Shown piece after piece: positions 1 through 11,800 of a stretch of DNA of 64,000 nucleotides. How positions within the stretch are numbered: the first letter of the stretch is position 1; each line of letters begins with the position of its first letter. Origin of the DNA: Dactylis glomerata (taxonomy: Eukaryota; Streptophyta; Magnoliopsida; Poales; Poaceae); contig QXEO01000434.1 of the NCBI GenBank assembly GCA_007115705.1, forward strand, positions 1-64,000, in the 5' to 3' direction. The translations under genes and the position numbers were made by a program. The notes under the pieces were generated by a model that was given only the letters and a program-made list of their open reading frames with translations, had not been told where the DNA came from and ran no database searches.

Positions 1-47
1 CTGTCTAGTGGCCATGATAAAAATGCTCTATTTCCTCTAGTCTTTGT

Positions 48-1768
48 GTGGCTAACAATGTAGAGGAAACCGGAGATTCTATTGGCCAAGACAAAGTTTT
101 GATTGGAGCTTCAAGTAATTCATCCTCATCATCATCTCTCGGTTCCCACATATGTCTTATGGCTAGGGATTCAAAGGTAACTCCTTCTTTGGAACCCACT
201 ATATCTAGTGATCATGAAGAAGAGGATGATTATGTTGCCTCTTTAAAAAGGAAGGGAGAAATAGTCTTTCTTGCTATTGGTAAGAAGAACAAAATTGCTT
301 GCTCTAACTTTGTTGATATTTTGGTTGCTGCTATTGAGAGCCAGAAAATTATTGATGAGCTTCAATCTCACGATGAAGAGCAAGAAAGCAACTATTGAGA
401 ATCTTCATAGTCTTGCCAATGATTTTAAAAAGACTCTTTTACGAGAACAAGCCACCAACGAAACTCTTGAGGAGACTTTTGCTCTAGAATTGTCTAAAGT
501 AAAGGGAAACCATGATAGAGCTCTTGTGGTGGCAAATGATTTAAAATTAAAAAATGATAAGCTTGTTTTTGTTAATGCTAAACTTCTTGAGGATGTTGAG
601 CACCTCAAAGATGGCTCTAGGGACATTGAGAGTGTGCTCACCAAACTCACCGAGTCACATGAGCAACTAAAAGCTTCTTATTTAAAAGAGTGTTCCAAGT
701 TGCATTCTCCTCCTTCGGTTAATCATGATGCTTGTGCTACTAACTCTACTTCTTGTGAAGCATCTATCTTGAAGGAGAATGTTGAGCTAAGGGCTCAACT
801 TGAGTTGCTAACTAGCAAGTATGGGATATTGGAGGAAAGTCATGAAAAGCTATCTAGCTCTAATGAGGATCTTCTAGTTTCCCATGCTCGCCTAAAGTTA
901 GCTTATGAGGATATGTCTACAAAGGTAACATCTTGTGAACCTCATGTGGTCACTAGCACTACTTCCCAAAATGCTATATTGCCATGTGCTAGTCCTTGTA
1001 ATTCATCCACTCATACTATTGCTACATCTTGTGATGAATTACTCTCCTTGCCTTGTTGCTCTAACATTATAGCTTCTACTTCCTCTAGTACTTGTGTTGT
1101 AACTAACCATGTAGAGGAAATTAAAGAGCTCGAGGCCCAAGTCACTTTGTTGAAGAAAGACTTGGTAAAAAGTCATGAAGGGAAGTCCAAACTTGACAAG
1201 ATGTTGAGTGCACAAAAATCCCCCAATGACAAGAGTGGACTTGGATTTATCTCCAACAATAAGAAGAAGTCCAAACTCTTCAAGAAGAAGAAGGGCCAAG
1301 AGCAAGTCAAGAATCCGGCAAGATTGTTTGCTTCAAGTGCAAAATTGAAGGGCATCATGTTAGGTCTTGCCCATTGAAGAAGAAGCATCTAAGTGAGAAG
1401 CAACAAGGGAAGAGGCCTCAAGCTCAAACTCAAGTCCTTCCTCAAGATGAAGAAAAGCTTCCTCCTAAGAAGAATCAACCCAATGCTCCCATTGTGGAGA
1501 AATCAAATGAGAAGAAAGGAAAGATAAGATCTTGCTACATATGCCGTGAGAAGGGTCACCTTTCTTCTACATGCTCTATTGGTAACTCATCCAACCCTAT
1601 CATAATCAATGATGCTTATTCACTTTGCAAGGATAAGGTTGGAATGTGTTTGCCAAATTTGTTGGTACTCAAAGTGGTGTCAAGAAAAGAACCATTTGGG
1701 TTGCCAAACCTATTGTGACTAACCTCTTAGGACCCAACTTGGTTGGGGACCAACAAGCCAAAACTTGA
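48..1768 (+). pseudogene. gag: Broken gag (C-terminal part) of the Sirevirus-like element
   Basis: The reading frame gives an acidic linker, a long Glu/Lys/Leu-rich coiled-coil stretch and two CCHC zinc knuckles, CFKCKIEGHHVRSC near 1330-1371 and CYICREKGHLSSTC near 1534-1575. Knuckles of this form bind retroelement RNA during packaging. The protein ends near 1768 with a VTNLLGPNLVGDQQ-type tail seen in grass Sirevirus gag. The frame changes at least three times: frame 3 to 1 near 375-395, back to 3 near 1315, and to 2 near 1650. The N-terminal gag domain is outside the window or lost. It is not translatable as one protein. Confidence 0.75.
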
Positions 1769-4700
1769 TCAATAGGTGTCTAATGGAGGGCATTGGAGAC
1801 TTGGCTATATCATGAAGAATTAAGGGATCTTCATTAATTATATTGTCTCAAGTCAAGTCAATTGGATTATCTTATTTCTATCATATATCCATTGTTCCTC
1901 CTTGCGGTAACATGTATTCAACTTATCTACATTGAAAGTTACTCGCCCCTTTGCATGTGTTTGGTTTTGTATCTTGCATGTGTTTGTATATGGTGTGCTC
2001 CCTACTTGCTTTATTTTGAGTAATCAATTATGTGCATGTTGGTTGCACACCATGTATGATTGTTACTGTTGAGCCCTATTGCATCTTGATCTATCTTACT
2101 TAGCTCTTGGGAGTGATTAATGGACCATCCCATTTTGGGAGAGTGATATGCTTTGGCACTTCACAATCCTAAAAATGTGTGTACATGAGGAATACCACTT
2201 AGTGTTGATATTTAAAGATTATCTAGTCTCTATGTGGTATGTCATTTTCATGAGAAATTCAAATTCTATAATGTCCATTAATCAACTTGTTGGATTCTAT
2301 TTGCCTCTTGTTGGTAAAGTTTAATTTTCTAGGTTTGGAGATTCCATTGGTTCTACCCCGGAGACTCCGGTGGTTCTACCGACCGGTCTGGAGACTCCGG
2401 TGGTTCAACCCCGGAGACTCCGGTCCCCTCGGAATTTCGGGCCCTATGAAATTGACTTTAACAACTTATTTGAAAATTGGTTTTATCACATTATGGGGGA
2501 GTATTGTGCTTTGTGCATATTACAAATCCATGAAATGTGTATATTTGAGGTTGTGTCACATAGTGTTGATATTGTAAATTATCTTGCTTCTATGTGGCAC
2601 GTTTTCTCGAACAAGTTCCAATTTGCCAAATTGTTTATTGCTCTTGTTTTGGATCTTGTTTGTGAGATACTTTCTTGATAGGGTTTTCCTAAAATGTGGA
2701 ATACTACATCAAAGTTGGAAAACCATTTGCTTCAAGCTATCCTAATCATTGCTTTGCATGATTGTTTAACTATTTGAGTCTATCAAGAATATCTTTGTTT
2801 GGCATGGTGCTTAATTCTTATCCTTTTCATATGCTCATTTGTTGTGAAGATGATCTTGGATTTATGTGTAAACTACCACCGAAAATAACTCCATATACCT
2901 CTTCTCCTTGGAAAATTGGTAATCTATCATGTGGTATTTTTTATATTGATCATCTTCATCTTGGCTATTGCTTTTAATTGCCTTATCTCTCGCCAAGAAA
3001 TGTAATTGCTTTAACTCCCATTGTCTTTCTTGACTCTTGTGATTCCATTTGATTTTGTTGAACTTATTTTGTGTTATTTCTATGTAGGTAGATGTGATGA
3101 TCCCATTTGTGTGCATTTTGTATTCAAATGCAAAATCATAAATAATGCACTAATCTTGGGGGAGCTCTCCTATATTTGTTATAACACACTCCTGTGCTTA
3201 TTTCAATTGGTTTTGATTATTGTTGGAAGTCAAATCTTTTCTTTTTGGTACTTAGTGTGCCATCATAAAAAGTGTGGAGAGTTTGGTTTGTTGTTGGAAC
3301 CTTGCTCTCTTTGGGAGTTGCTTATCTCATTCCTTGTAATTTGTTTTTCACTCTTAAAATGAGATATGTCTTTGAGCATGTGTGTTTTAGTTATCCTTAT
3401 GCTCATTGGCTTTTGCCTAGTTCACTAGTTGAACTTTGGAGTCAATCTTGTGTTGATTTGATTCTTTGATATAATTTGGACAACCTTTTGTAGCTTCACA
3501 ATTTCGTGTGCTCGCTTGTCCTTCTTGGTGTTTTGTCCAAATTGTATCTCCTTTGGCTCTTGAAAGTCTTGTGCATGCATATTTACTGAATGTATATTGT
3601 ATGGTATGCTTTTGCCTTCTTTGATCTAATATATAGGAGAAACTCCATCAAATCCTAAATCGGCTAAGATGTGCATGAAATTCAAGTTCATATCTATTGC
3701 ACATATTTATGTGGAGTTTGTCCTATATATTGTAGTTTCTCTAACTACTTTGGACCCAATGAGTTTGGGGACCATCTTGTACTTGAACTTTGTTTTAGGT
3801 ACATGAAGATATATTGGTGCTTGTCTCAATAATAAGGATGAAGTGGTGACTAAATGATAATTTGAGGCAAGCTAGGATTATTGAAGAACTCCTATCTACT
3901 ACATCCTACCTTTAATATCTCGGTAACAAGTATCTTATCATGCATACCTTTCTAGTATCCAACCTTGTGTAGGTTGTTTCATGGCATGGAAAATCATTAT
4001 TTGCAAATGTTGTGCTTCTTGCAAAGGTCTTAATGAAACCTCTTTATTGCAATTGTGAGTAATTTGAGATGAGTGCATATTATTGGGAACATATAAAATC
4101 ATGCTCATGATTCTCCTATCCCATATATGTCAATTTAGCAATTTTATTGCATATCAATTCCTCAAGTTCTCACATGTGCAATATGGTTGAAAGTGTAAAT
4201 TTATTACTTTCTTTTGGTATTCATCTTTGTGATACTTGTTGCTTTTCTCAAAGCATCCCAACTATCTTCTTTCCCTTGTTGATATTTGTGATGTCTTTGA
4301 CTTGTTTGTGGTTGAAGTTCATCAATATACAATAAGAAAATTTGAGCCTTTGGCCGTGCTTTAAAAGCAAAATTCTCATTGGTATATTGCATGACTTCAT
4401 TTTGGATATCATGTTCTATTCTTAGTATCTATTTTGTGTGTACATATTTCTTTGTGATAATTATCTTTGTGATGTTGTCTACTTAGAAACTTATACACAT
4501 GAGAGATGATATCTCCTTATTTGATATCTTATTTGAACCTTATGTGTTGGGATGGAATGCTAAGCAATTTCCTTCATTAAAGACTATGTGGATGCTCTAT
4601 GATTATCCTTGTATTAGTCTTATAATATGCTTTGTCATTCATATCACACATTCCTTTGGTTGAGCCTTTTAATATGTTGTCCCTTGCTTGTTGCTCAACC

Positions 4701-5606
4701 ATTTGTTTGATGCAAGTGTTAAGCTTAATTTCTTCTCTATGATCTCTTGCAAATGGTTGCGTTTTAAATGTTATTGAGGGAGTGAGGATTCCATGTTGTG
4801 CAAATTGTATTCAAATGCAAACATTCCATTTTTTTGCACGTACCTTGGGGAGCTTCCTCATTTCATTTAAAGCACCATTTTGCGGTTATCATAGTATTTG
4901 ACTTCACTTGGTATCATTTTGTTTTGAATAATATTGAGGGAGTGATGATTCCATGTTTATGCACCTCATACTTTAATTCAAATAGAATATTTTGTGCACA
5001 AACCTTGGGGAGCTTCCTCATATTATTTAGAGCACCCTTTTGGTCTTATCATAATATCTTTATTCAATTTGTTCTTTGGATCGATTGATTGGTCTCTTCA
5101 TTTGTTGAAGTTTATCCACCATGTGATCTTATTTTATTTGCAATCTTTGATCCTCAATATAGGTTGATTTCCTCTGAGTTTTCATATTTGGATATGTGCA
5201 TATATTTTCAATTATACTTTTGGTTTATGCACACATTATGGAGGAACTCTCACTATATTGGCCTTCTAAGTTTTTCCGCCCATTTCGGCAATTGGTGCCA
5301 ATGGGGGAGAAGTTTCGAGGGTTTAAAGGGAATTGGGTTTTATGCTTTGGTTTTGTTCTTAAGCATTTGCCTTTCATGCTTTGCATGGTTGAGTATATAG
5401 AGGAAACTCCACCAACAACCTTGGTTGGCAATATATGCAATGAAATCAAGATCATTCACACGTGCATAGATTGTGGGGGAGTTTGCTCTATATATGGTGG
5501 TTTTACTAACATCACATACTTGTGTAGTATTTGATGTTAGTGCAACCATTTTGGTTCCTTAAATTCATTATATAAACCATCTCAAAGAGATTGTCATCAA
5601 TTACCA
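1769..5606 (+). other. Long non-coding 3' internal region of the Sirevirus-like element
   Basis: No reading frame here resembles pol or envelope. The DNA is AT-rich and built from diverged repeats that carry short PPT-like purine runs (GGGGGAG, TTGAGGGAG). Pairs I could align by eye: about 2131-2290 with 2489-2625; 3640-3760 with 5397-5510; 4771-4930 with 4931-5075. Three CCGGAGACTCCGG-type palindromes lie at about 2358-2430, the same motif as in the LTR. Confidence 0.6.
4771..5075 (+). repeat. Two diverged tandem units (period about 160 bp) with PPT-like motifs
   Basis: Each unit opens with ATTGAGGGAGTGA.GATTCCATG and carries an ACCTTGGGGAGCTTCCTCAT-like core followed by an ATTTA.AGCACC segment and a TTATCATA segment. 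The second unit starts at about 4931. Confidence 0.6.
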
Positions 5607-5619
5607 AAATGGGGGAGAT
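5607..5619 (+). promoter_or_regulatory. Polypurine tract of the Sirevirus-like element
   Basis: AAATGGGGGAGAT lies directly before the LTR start TGAAAG at 5620. It would prime plus-strand DNA synthesis. Confidence 0.7.
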
Positions 5620-6153
5620 TGAAAGAGCATGGAGCCCCCATGTGTGGTTTTGGTAATTAATGACAATCTCTATGGACTAATGTTTGCATTGAGTTATATT
5701 TGTAGGACATGTCCATAGACAATGCTTGAACCATATGTTGGCTTCAAGGTTGTAAGAAGGATCAAATGAAGAACTTTAAGTGATGACCAATGTGTTATTC
5801 AAGGAAATATCGGAAGAATGGTCATATGAGAATTGAGCTTATTGCAACTATGTCTTGAAGAATATAATTGACTGGACATTTGTGTTTACCTTCAAGACAT
5901 CATCATCATGAAGGAAGAAGGAAGGATACAAGGTTGATCAAGTCAAAGTGCAAAGATGGGATTCAAGTTGATCAACTCTCAAAGCATACATAATGTATCG
6001 AGTGGGATCTTGTGATCTCGGGCTAGGATATTATTAAGTGGTGATCGTCTTCATAGATGTGAAGTCAAGTTCAAGATGTGCCATCTCAAGGATATTATAT
6101 GCTTGATGCATGTATTCTATTTGGTGGTAATGTCTATGTGAAGATATTCCTAA

Positions 6154-6437
6154 GAGAGTCTTTCCCATATTGATTTATGGGGGAGCAATTCACAAGACTT
6201 CACCAAGCAATCAAGATCAAGAAAGGTGTTCCAACTTGAGGAAGACAAGACGGTCATAATCTAGCTCAAGTGGAATGCGCAAGGAAAAGATATGCTTAAA
6301 GAGAGTCTTTCCCATATTGATTTATGGGGGAGCAATTCGCAAGACTTCACCAAGCAATCAAGATCAAGAAAGGTGTTCCACTTGAGGAAGACAAGACGGT
6401 CATAATCTAGCTCAAGTGGAATGCGCAAGGAAAAGGT
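6154..6437 (+). repeat. 147-bp tandem duplication inside the LTR
   Basis: Unit 1 (6154-6300) and unit 2 (6301-6437) both start GAGAGTCTTTCCCATATTGA and run to TGGAATGCGCAAGGAAAAG, with only a few differences, so the duplication is recent. Confidence 0.85.
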
Positions 6438-6907
6438 TTGTTCTTGATAGGTTTTCTCTTCTACCGGTCTCGTGTGTTAGTTTGGAGACCGGGTTATAGG
6501 TTTGGTGCCGTACTATCAAGAGGGGCTCTCGAGTGAGTAACTTAACCGCATCGTTCGAAGAGAGCTCAAACCTTTGCATATTTGCCATCATCTTTCTTGG
6601 TTCTTATTTGGCTTTTATCCATGTGAGGTTCTAGAGCTTGTGATTATTTCCATGACAAGCTCTAGCTCATCAAAAACGGATTTTGCATGAAACACTTATT
6701 GAGTTTTTGGTGTTTGGAGGTTTTACCGGTTTGTCTTTGAAGAGAGGTCAAACCTCTCATCATTTGGTTTTATCCTCCCTTGTTGGACTATGATGTTTTT
6801 ATACATATACTTGTAGAGCTCGTTGTTGTGATTCCAACGAGCCCAAGATCATCAAAAACGGAGTCCGGATGCTCAAGTTATGGTCGTTTTCGTGTTGGTG
6901 TTCCTGC

Positions 6908-7105
6908 CAGTGTTTGGTGGCCGGAGTCTCCGGCCCGAGACGCAAAGTCTCTGGCCCAACTCCGGCCTGGCACCTGCTTAGTCCGTCCCGAGGCCCCCGA
7001 ATGACCCCGGGGCACCGGAGACTCCGGCCCAGGGGTGGAGACTCCGGCCCTGGAGTCACTTAGGGCGGAGACTCCGGCCCTCCAGGCCGGAGACTCCGGC
7101 CCTAG
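6908..7105 (+). promoter_or_regulatory. Cluster of CCGGAGACTCCGG-type palindromes upstream of the LTR TATA box
   Basis: At least five copies of (C)CGGAGACTCCGG or CCGGAGTCTCCGG lie within 230 bp upstream of TATAAAAG. Conserved palindromes near the promoter are described for Sirevirus LTRs and may be regulatory. Confidence 0.6.
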
Positions 7106-7137
7106 TGCCCAGCAACGGCTAGTTTTCGTGGGGGACC

Positions 7138-7145
7138 TATAAAAG
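7138..7145 (+). promoter_or_regulatory. LTR TATA box
   Basis: TATAAAAG, followed about 30 bp on by a pyrimidine-rich segment, is the probable start region of the element transcript. Confidence 0.65.
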
Positions 7146-7554
7146 GCCCCCTTCTTCCTCCTTGGGCTTGTTGGCTTCCTATTCTATCTCTCCTCCATTG
7201 TTGACCTTGAAGCTTTGCTCTATCTCTCAATCCCTCCAATGATTCTTGCATCTTCTTGAGGGAAAAGAGAGAGGAGATCTAGATCTATATTTCCACCAAT
7301 CAATTTCTCCTCTAAGTGAGGGGAACCATTTGGATCTAGATCTTGGAGTTCATTTGTTGATTTGCTTTGTTCTTCCTCTCATATTCCTCCATAGCATTTG
7401 TTGCTTTGGTAGAATTTGGGAGAGAAGGATTTGAGCACTTTGTGTGCTCTTGCCATTGCATTTGGTGCATCGGTTTGAGTTCTCCTCGGAGATTCGGTAA
7501 GTGAAAGTTCGTGAGCTTGTTACTCTTGGGTTCTTGGAACCCTAGACAGCTTAG

Positions 7555-7890
7555 TGGCCTTTGTGGCATATACTTGGGGCCTCCAATTAAGTTGTGGAGA
7601 TTCCCCAACCTTTGTGGTGCCTTTGTGGCGATTCTTGGGAGCCTCCAATTAAGTTGTGGAGATTGCCCCAAGCTTGTACGGGTTCGGTGACCGCCCTCAA
7701 GTGTCCCATAGTGGATCGTGGCATCTTGCTTTGTGCGAGGGCACGAGGAGAATAAGGTGAGCCTTTGTGGCGTTCGGTGCGTAGCGTGCCTCCGCATCTT
7801 GAGGTGAGCCTTTGTGGCATTTGGTGAGCATTGTGCTACCACATCTCAAGGTGAGGCCTTTGTGGCGTTCGGAGTGCATTAAGCCGCCAC
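7555..7890 (+). repeat. Short direct repeats in the R/U5 part of the LTR
   Basis: Two copies of CCTCCAATTAAGTTGTGGAG (about 7580 and 7642) are followed by three units of about 55 bp beginning GAG(G)CCTTTGTGGC (from about 7760, 7805 and 7853). Confidence 0.6.
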
Positions 7891-8220
7891 ACCTCTCCAA
7901 CGGAGACTAGCTTCCTTTGGAAGTGAACTTCGGGATACATCTTCGTCTCCTTCGTGCCTCGGTAACTCTTATCCGAGCTCCACTACTTATGCACTTTACA
8001 TTTGTGATAGCCATCGTGCTTGAAGTTATATATCTTGCTATCACCTTGCTACTTGTCTTGCTTAGCATAAGCTGTTGGTACTCATAGGTGAGCCTAGTTT
8101 ATTAGGTTTTGTAAGCTTGTCAAATTAAACGTTAGTTTATTTCCGCATTTGTACAAGCCTTTCGTAAAAGTTTTAATCGCCTATTCACCCCCCCCTCTAG
8201 GCGACATCTGTGTCCTTTCA

Positions 8221-9479
8221 CCTGGCCCCTCTTCTGACGACGCCCCTTCGCCTATAAATACCCCCCGACGAGAAAAACCTAAGGGCCCGATCAGTTTTCC
8301 AGAACACATCGCGATACGCCGCCGCCGTCGACCCGAAGATCGGGAGGGTCCAGAAGCTCTTCCCGGCACCCTGCCGGAGAGGGGAATCGCCACCGGAGGT
8401 CTTCTTCATCGCCATGCTTGCCTCCGGAGCGATGAGTGAGTAGTCTACCTTGGACTATGGGTCCATAGCAGTAGCTAGATGGTTGTCTTCTCCACTATGT
8501 GCTTCATGTTTAGATCTCATGAGCTGCCCTACATGATTGAGATCACCGTTATGTAATTCTACATGTTTGGTTTGTTGGGATCCGATGAATATTGGTGTTT
8601 ATGATTAAGTTGCTGTACTGAATTATATCTTTTGTTATCTCTATGTTGTTTATGATCTTGCATGCTCTCCGTTGTTAGTAGCTATCTTGGCCAAGTAGTT
8701 GCTAGTGACTCCAAGAGGGGGTATTTATGCTCGATAGTGGGTTCATGTCTCTATTTCACCTGGGGGAGTGACAGAAACCTCTAAGGTGGTAGATGTGTTG
8801 TTGCTACTAGGGAGAAAACAACATTCATATGCTCAAGGGCATATGCTTTGTTTACATTACACACTTTGCTTAATGCAATTATCTGTTGTTTGCAACTTAA
8901 TACTTCTAGGGTGTTCGGATTGATATCCCCGGGAGTGGATTATTAGTCATAGATGCAGTTGGATGGCGGTCTATGTATTTTGTTGTAATGCCCAGAGTAA
9001 ATCTCATAGTGATCTTCTTGACATATCACGTTATCTCTATTCTATCAACTGCCCAACTGTAATTTGTTTACCCAGCATGTGTTATTTTATCTATGGAGAG
9101 ACACCACTAGTGAACTGTGGACCCCGGTCCTATTTACATCATATTGCAATCACCTGTTTACTTTTCTCGTACTGTTTACTTTACTCGCATATTATATTGT
9201 TTTCCACTCGATACGCTCATAATCTTTGTTTCAAGCAAACCGGTGAGATTGACAACCTCATCGCAAGTTGGGAACAAAGTATTTGTTTGTGTGTGTGCAG
9301 GTTTCACAACACCTTCAGTCGTCACCGTCTCTCCTCTTCAAGATCGACATTAAACCTTGGTTTCTTAACTGAGGGAAAACTTGCCGCTACACTCATCATA
9401 CCTTCCTCTTGGGGTTCCCAACGGGCTGGTCATCACCACGCACAAGGACTTACTGCTCCCACGTCAACTACACGCCACA
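8221..9479 (+). mobile_element. Athila/Sabrina-like gypsy LTR, 5' part cut off by the copia insertion
   Basis: This segment matches the LTRs of elements C and D further right, including the TATAAA box near 8253, the CCTTGGACTATGGGTCCATA block near 8440, TACCTTCCTCTTGGGGTTCC and the end near CCACA. It begins within the LTR because the copia element above is inserted there. Just after its end comes GCTCTTTTCTGG, the usual leader before the tRNA-Asp primer site, but the match stops there, so the interior of this element is deleted. Confidence 0.75.
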
Positions 9480-9494
9480 GCTCTTTTCTGGTGT

Positions 9495-10668
9495 CATCAC
9501 CAAGTAGCATCCTCCTCGCGCGTGCTGGGTGGGGGGGGGGCTCGCTGGTTTCTGGCCGCTGTGGCCCCCGAGCGCTGGAGCGGCGGCTCCGGTCGGCGGC
9601 AAGGTCGGTTCGACCGTGAGGGCGACGGTTTGGGGCTGGCCGACGGCGAGGGCTTCGGTGTTGCTCTTCGGGTTGCGGCTTGTCTTGTTCCGGTGGCGCC
9701 TCTGTGCAGCGTTGGTGCTCTCGGCCTGGTGGTGCGGAGCCGGCTTCGGCAAGGGATGGTGGCCGGCGTGGTGGTGGCTCGTGGGTGGCCGATTCAGGCT
9801 GCAGTTGTTGGGCACCTTCGGGAGAAATCCTTGCTCCGGCTTTGGCCAGAGCTGGCGATGGCGGCGGCCGCGGTCGTCGCATACTTTCTTGGAAGCATCG
9901 TCATGTGGTGTGCGCACTACTGCGCCTGCGGCTTCGACTCCGGAGGGAAACCTCTGATCCGGGATCGGGCGATGGAGGCGCTGTTGTGTCTCGTCCTTGT
10001 TGGGGGCATCGTCTCGGAGTCGCCTGCGGCCAGAGTTTCAGGTGAAGATGGTGGTTGTCGGGCTGCTGTGTGAGGTCCAAGTATGAAGTTTGGCGAAGAG
10101 GATGGCTCGAGCAGAAGATGGGTCGTGGCGGGACTTCGTTAGTCGGTTCTATCCGGCGTGTCCGATGGGTTCTTCTGCTTGCCATGCTGCTGTGGAGTCA
10201 AAGCGTCGGTGGTGTTGCTGCGGCGACGATGACCAGCCGCGGGAGGTTTGCAGTGTACTCGGTCGGTGCAAGTCCAGCTTATTTCTCTTGTGAAGCTCGT
10301 CGTCTAAGTCGGAGCTGTCTGTCCTTGGCGCGTGTGGCCAATTGGTGGCATGGGCCGGCATGGGCTCCGGCACCGTTTGGGGAGCTCAGTTTGGGAAGTC
10401 GTCGGTGAAGTCGGAGTCGCTGGCTCGTGGAGGAGTGATGACGATGACACTGTGTGACAACCTCGATGCGGCTCTCTTTGTGTGTCTGTGTTTCGTGTGG
10501 GTAGCCAGGTTGGCTGTGGTGGTGTGCCTAATGTGGTCGTGTTCTATGACGACATTGGTGCATTGTACGGGTTTTTGGCCGGTTCCCCTGCAAATGAACC
10601 GGTCAATTCTCTTCTTCTTTTTAAAATAAAATGAGGCAAAATTGCCCATTTTGTTCAAAAAAAATATA
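9495..10668 (+). mobile_element. GC-rich non-LTR retroposon, no reverse transcriptase
   Basis: A GC-rich body with overlapping open frames on both strands ends in an AT-rich tail: AAAATGAGGCAAAATTGCCC then CAAAAAAAATA. Such tails are usual for Triticeae LINE-type 3' ends. No RT, endonuclease or other domain is recognisable, and I could not find a target-site duplication. The open frames look like by-products of GC content. Confidence 0.4.
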
Positions 10669-11039
10669 TCCAAAATTTCAATTAGAATTTGTGTGAAGCT
10701 ATGGAAAATCGTATCATTACTGAATTCTCTCTGAAGCTATTGAGATTTATCTCATATCAAATAAGATATCTTGGCATGCACAGTTTTTTCATCCATCCTA
10801 ACTTTCTTAGTACAATGCATGCCCATGTTATATTATGCAGACGTACGTTGCACATACAGGCTAACTAGTTAACCAAAACGATCGAAAAATTCTACGGACC
10901 TCCTAAAAATCCGGCGATGTCAACGTAACAAGCCGAAAATTATTACGGACCGGAAACTAAAACGGTATTCTAAGCGGGCCCCAAGTCTTTCGGCTTGTTA
11001 AAAAAAACAGTCGAACAAAAGAATTTTTAACGAAAGTTG
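10669..11039. other. Intergenic DNA, nothing recognised
   Basis: AT-rich then mixed sequence. No gene, clear repeat terminus or RNA gene is visible. Confidence 0.5.
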
Positions 11040-11344
11040 GGCCGAGCCCATCATAACAAAGAGGTACGCGGTGACTCCCTCCCCCAACGACGGTGATCCC
11101 GGCGAATCCTATTTAACGCGTTTTGCGTCGGAAACGAGTTGACGCACACCCCTTTCCCTTCTTCTTATCCGCGTATAGTTCTTTATTGGGCCGAGCCCAT
11201 TTTATTGTTTCTCGCTTACATCCCCAAGCGCCGCGCCAGGACGCGACTTCTCCTCCTCATCCTGGGAGATCCTATTCAGCGCTTCTAGTGTTAGTTACCA
11301 ACCGACGCCTGAAGTATGTCAGGTGGGCCGACCCAACTTAGCCA

Positions 11345-11800
11345 AGTTCTATTTCCTTTTTACTTTTTCTGCAAAATTGAAATATGTTAATTTGAAATCT
11401 GTTCAATATTTGAAATTTGCTAAAAAAACCGAAATCTATTAAAATTTTAAATCTGTTTAATATGAAATCTGTTACATTTGAAAACTGTTCAAACTTCAAA
11501 TTTGTTCAATTTCAAAATCTGTTCCATTTCAAATTTGTTCAATTTAAAAAATGTTCAAAATTCGAATTCGTTCAATGTTGAAATCTGTTCATAATTCGAA
11601 TTTTTGCAATTGAAATATGATCAAAATACAAATTTGTTCACTTTAAAATCTGTTCCAAAATCTTTTTTCTTAAAAAAGAACGAATTTGAACATTCGAATT
11701 TTGGAACAGATTTCAAAGTGAACAAATTTTGAAAAATATTCACATTCGAAATTTTCAATTTTAAAAAGTTTCAGCAAAGAACCGACCAGAAAAACGCGAA
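11345..11800. repeat. Degenerate TTTGAAATTTGTTCAA-type low-complexity tract
   Basis: Dozens of imperfect copies of AAATTTGTTCAA, AAATCTGTTC and related words, on both strands. A local inverted repeat pairs about 11630-11665 with 11690-11730. Confidence 0.7.

Larger units (their letters stand above)
1..8220 (+). mobile_element. Sirevirus-like Ty1/copia element, 3' part, no pol
   Basis: This is the 3' part of an LTR element whose 5' LTR and start lie left of the window. In order it holds a broken gag (to 1768), about 3.8 kb without any protease, integrase, RT or RNase H motif, a polypurine tract (5607-5619) and a 3' LTR (5620-8220). The LTR end near CACCCCCCCCTCTAGGCGAC, the long 3' internal region with PPT-like repeats and the two-zinc-knuckle gag are typical of grass Sireviruses. 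Lack of pol suggests a non-autonomous derivative. It sits inside an Athila-like LTR that resumes at 8221; the left target duplication is outside the window. Confidence 0.8.
5620..8220 (+). repeat. 3' LTR of the Sirevirus-like copia element
   Basis: The LTR starts TGAAAG and ends CTTTCA, a 6-bp terminal inverted repeat. It is 2601 bp. It contains a 147-bp tandem duplication (6154-6437), a run of CCGGAGACTCCGG-type palindromes (about 6908-7105), a TATA box (7138-7145), and short direct repeats around CCTTTGTGGCGTTCGG in the R/U5 part (7555-7890). The end CACCCCCCCCTCTAGGCGAC is typical of Sireviruses. Confidence 0.8.

Noticed and set aside
8149..8439. Conserved 96-144-codon frames in the gypsy LTRs (also at 33098, 34457 and 40252)
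   Set aside because: They recur because the LTRs are homologous. They span the TATA box and leader and show no domain; frames differ by indels among copies.
9381..10408. Several overlapping long open frames on both strands in GC-rich DNA
   Set aside because: They overlap on both strands, share no motif, and lie in a retroposon-like segment with a LINE-type tail. High GC removes stop codons by chance.
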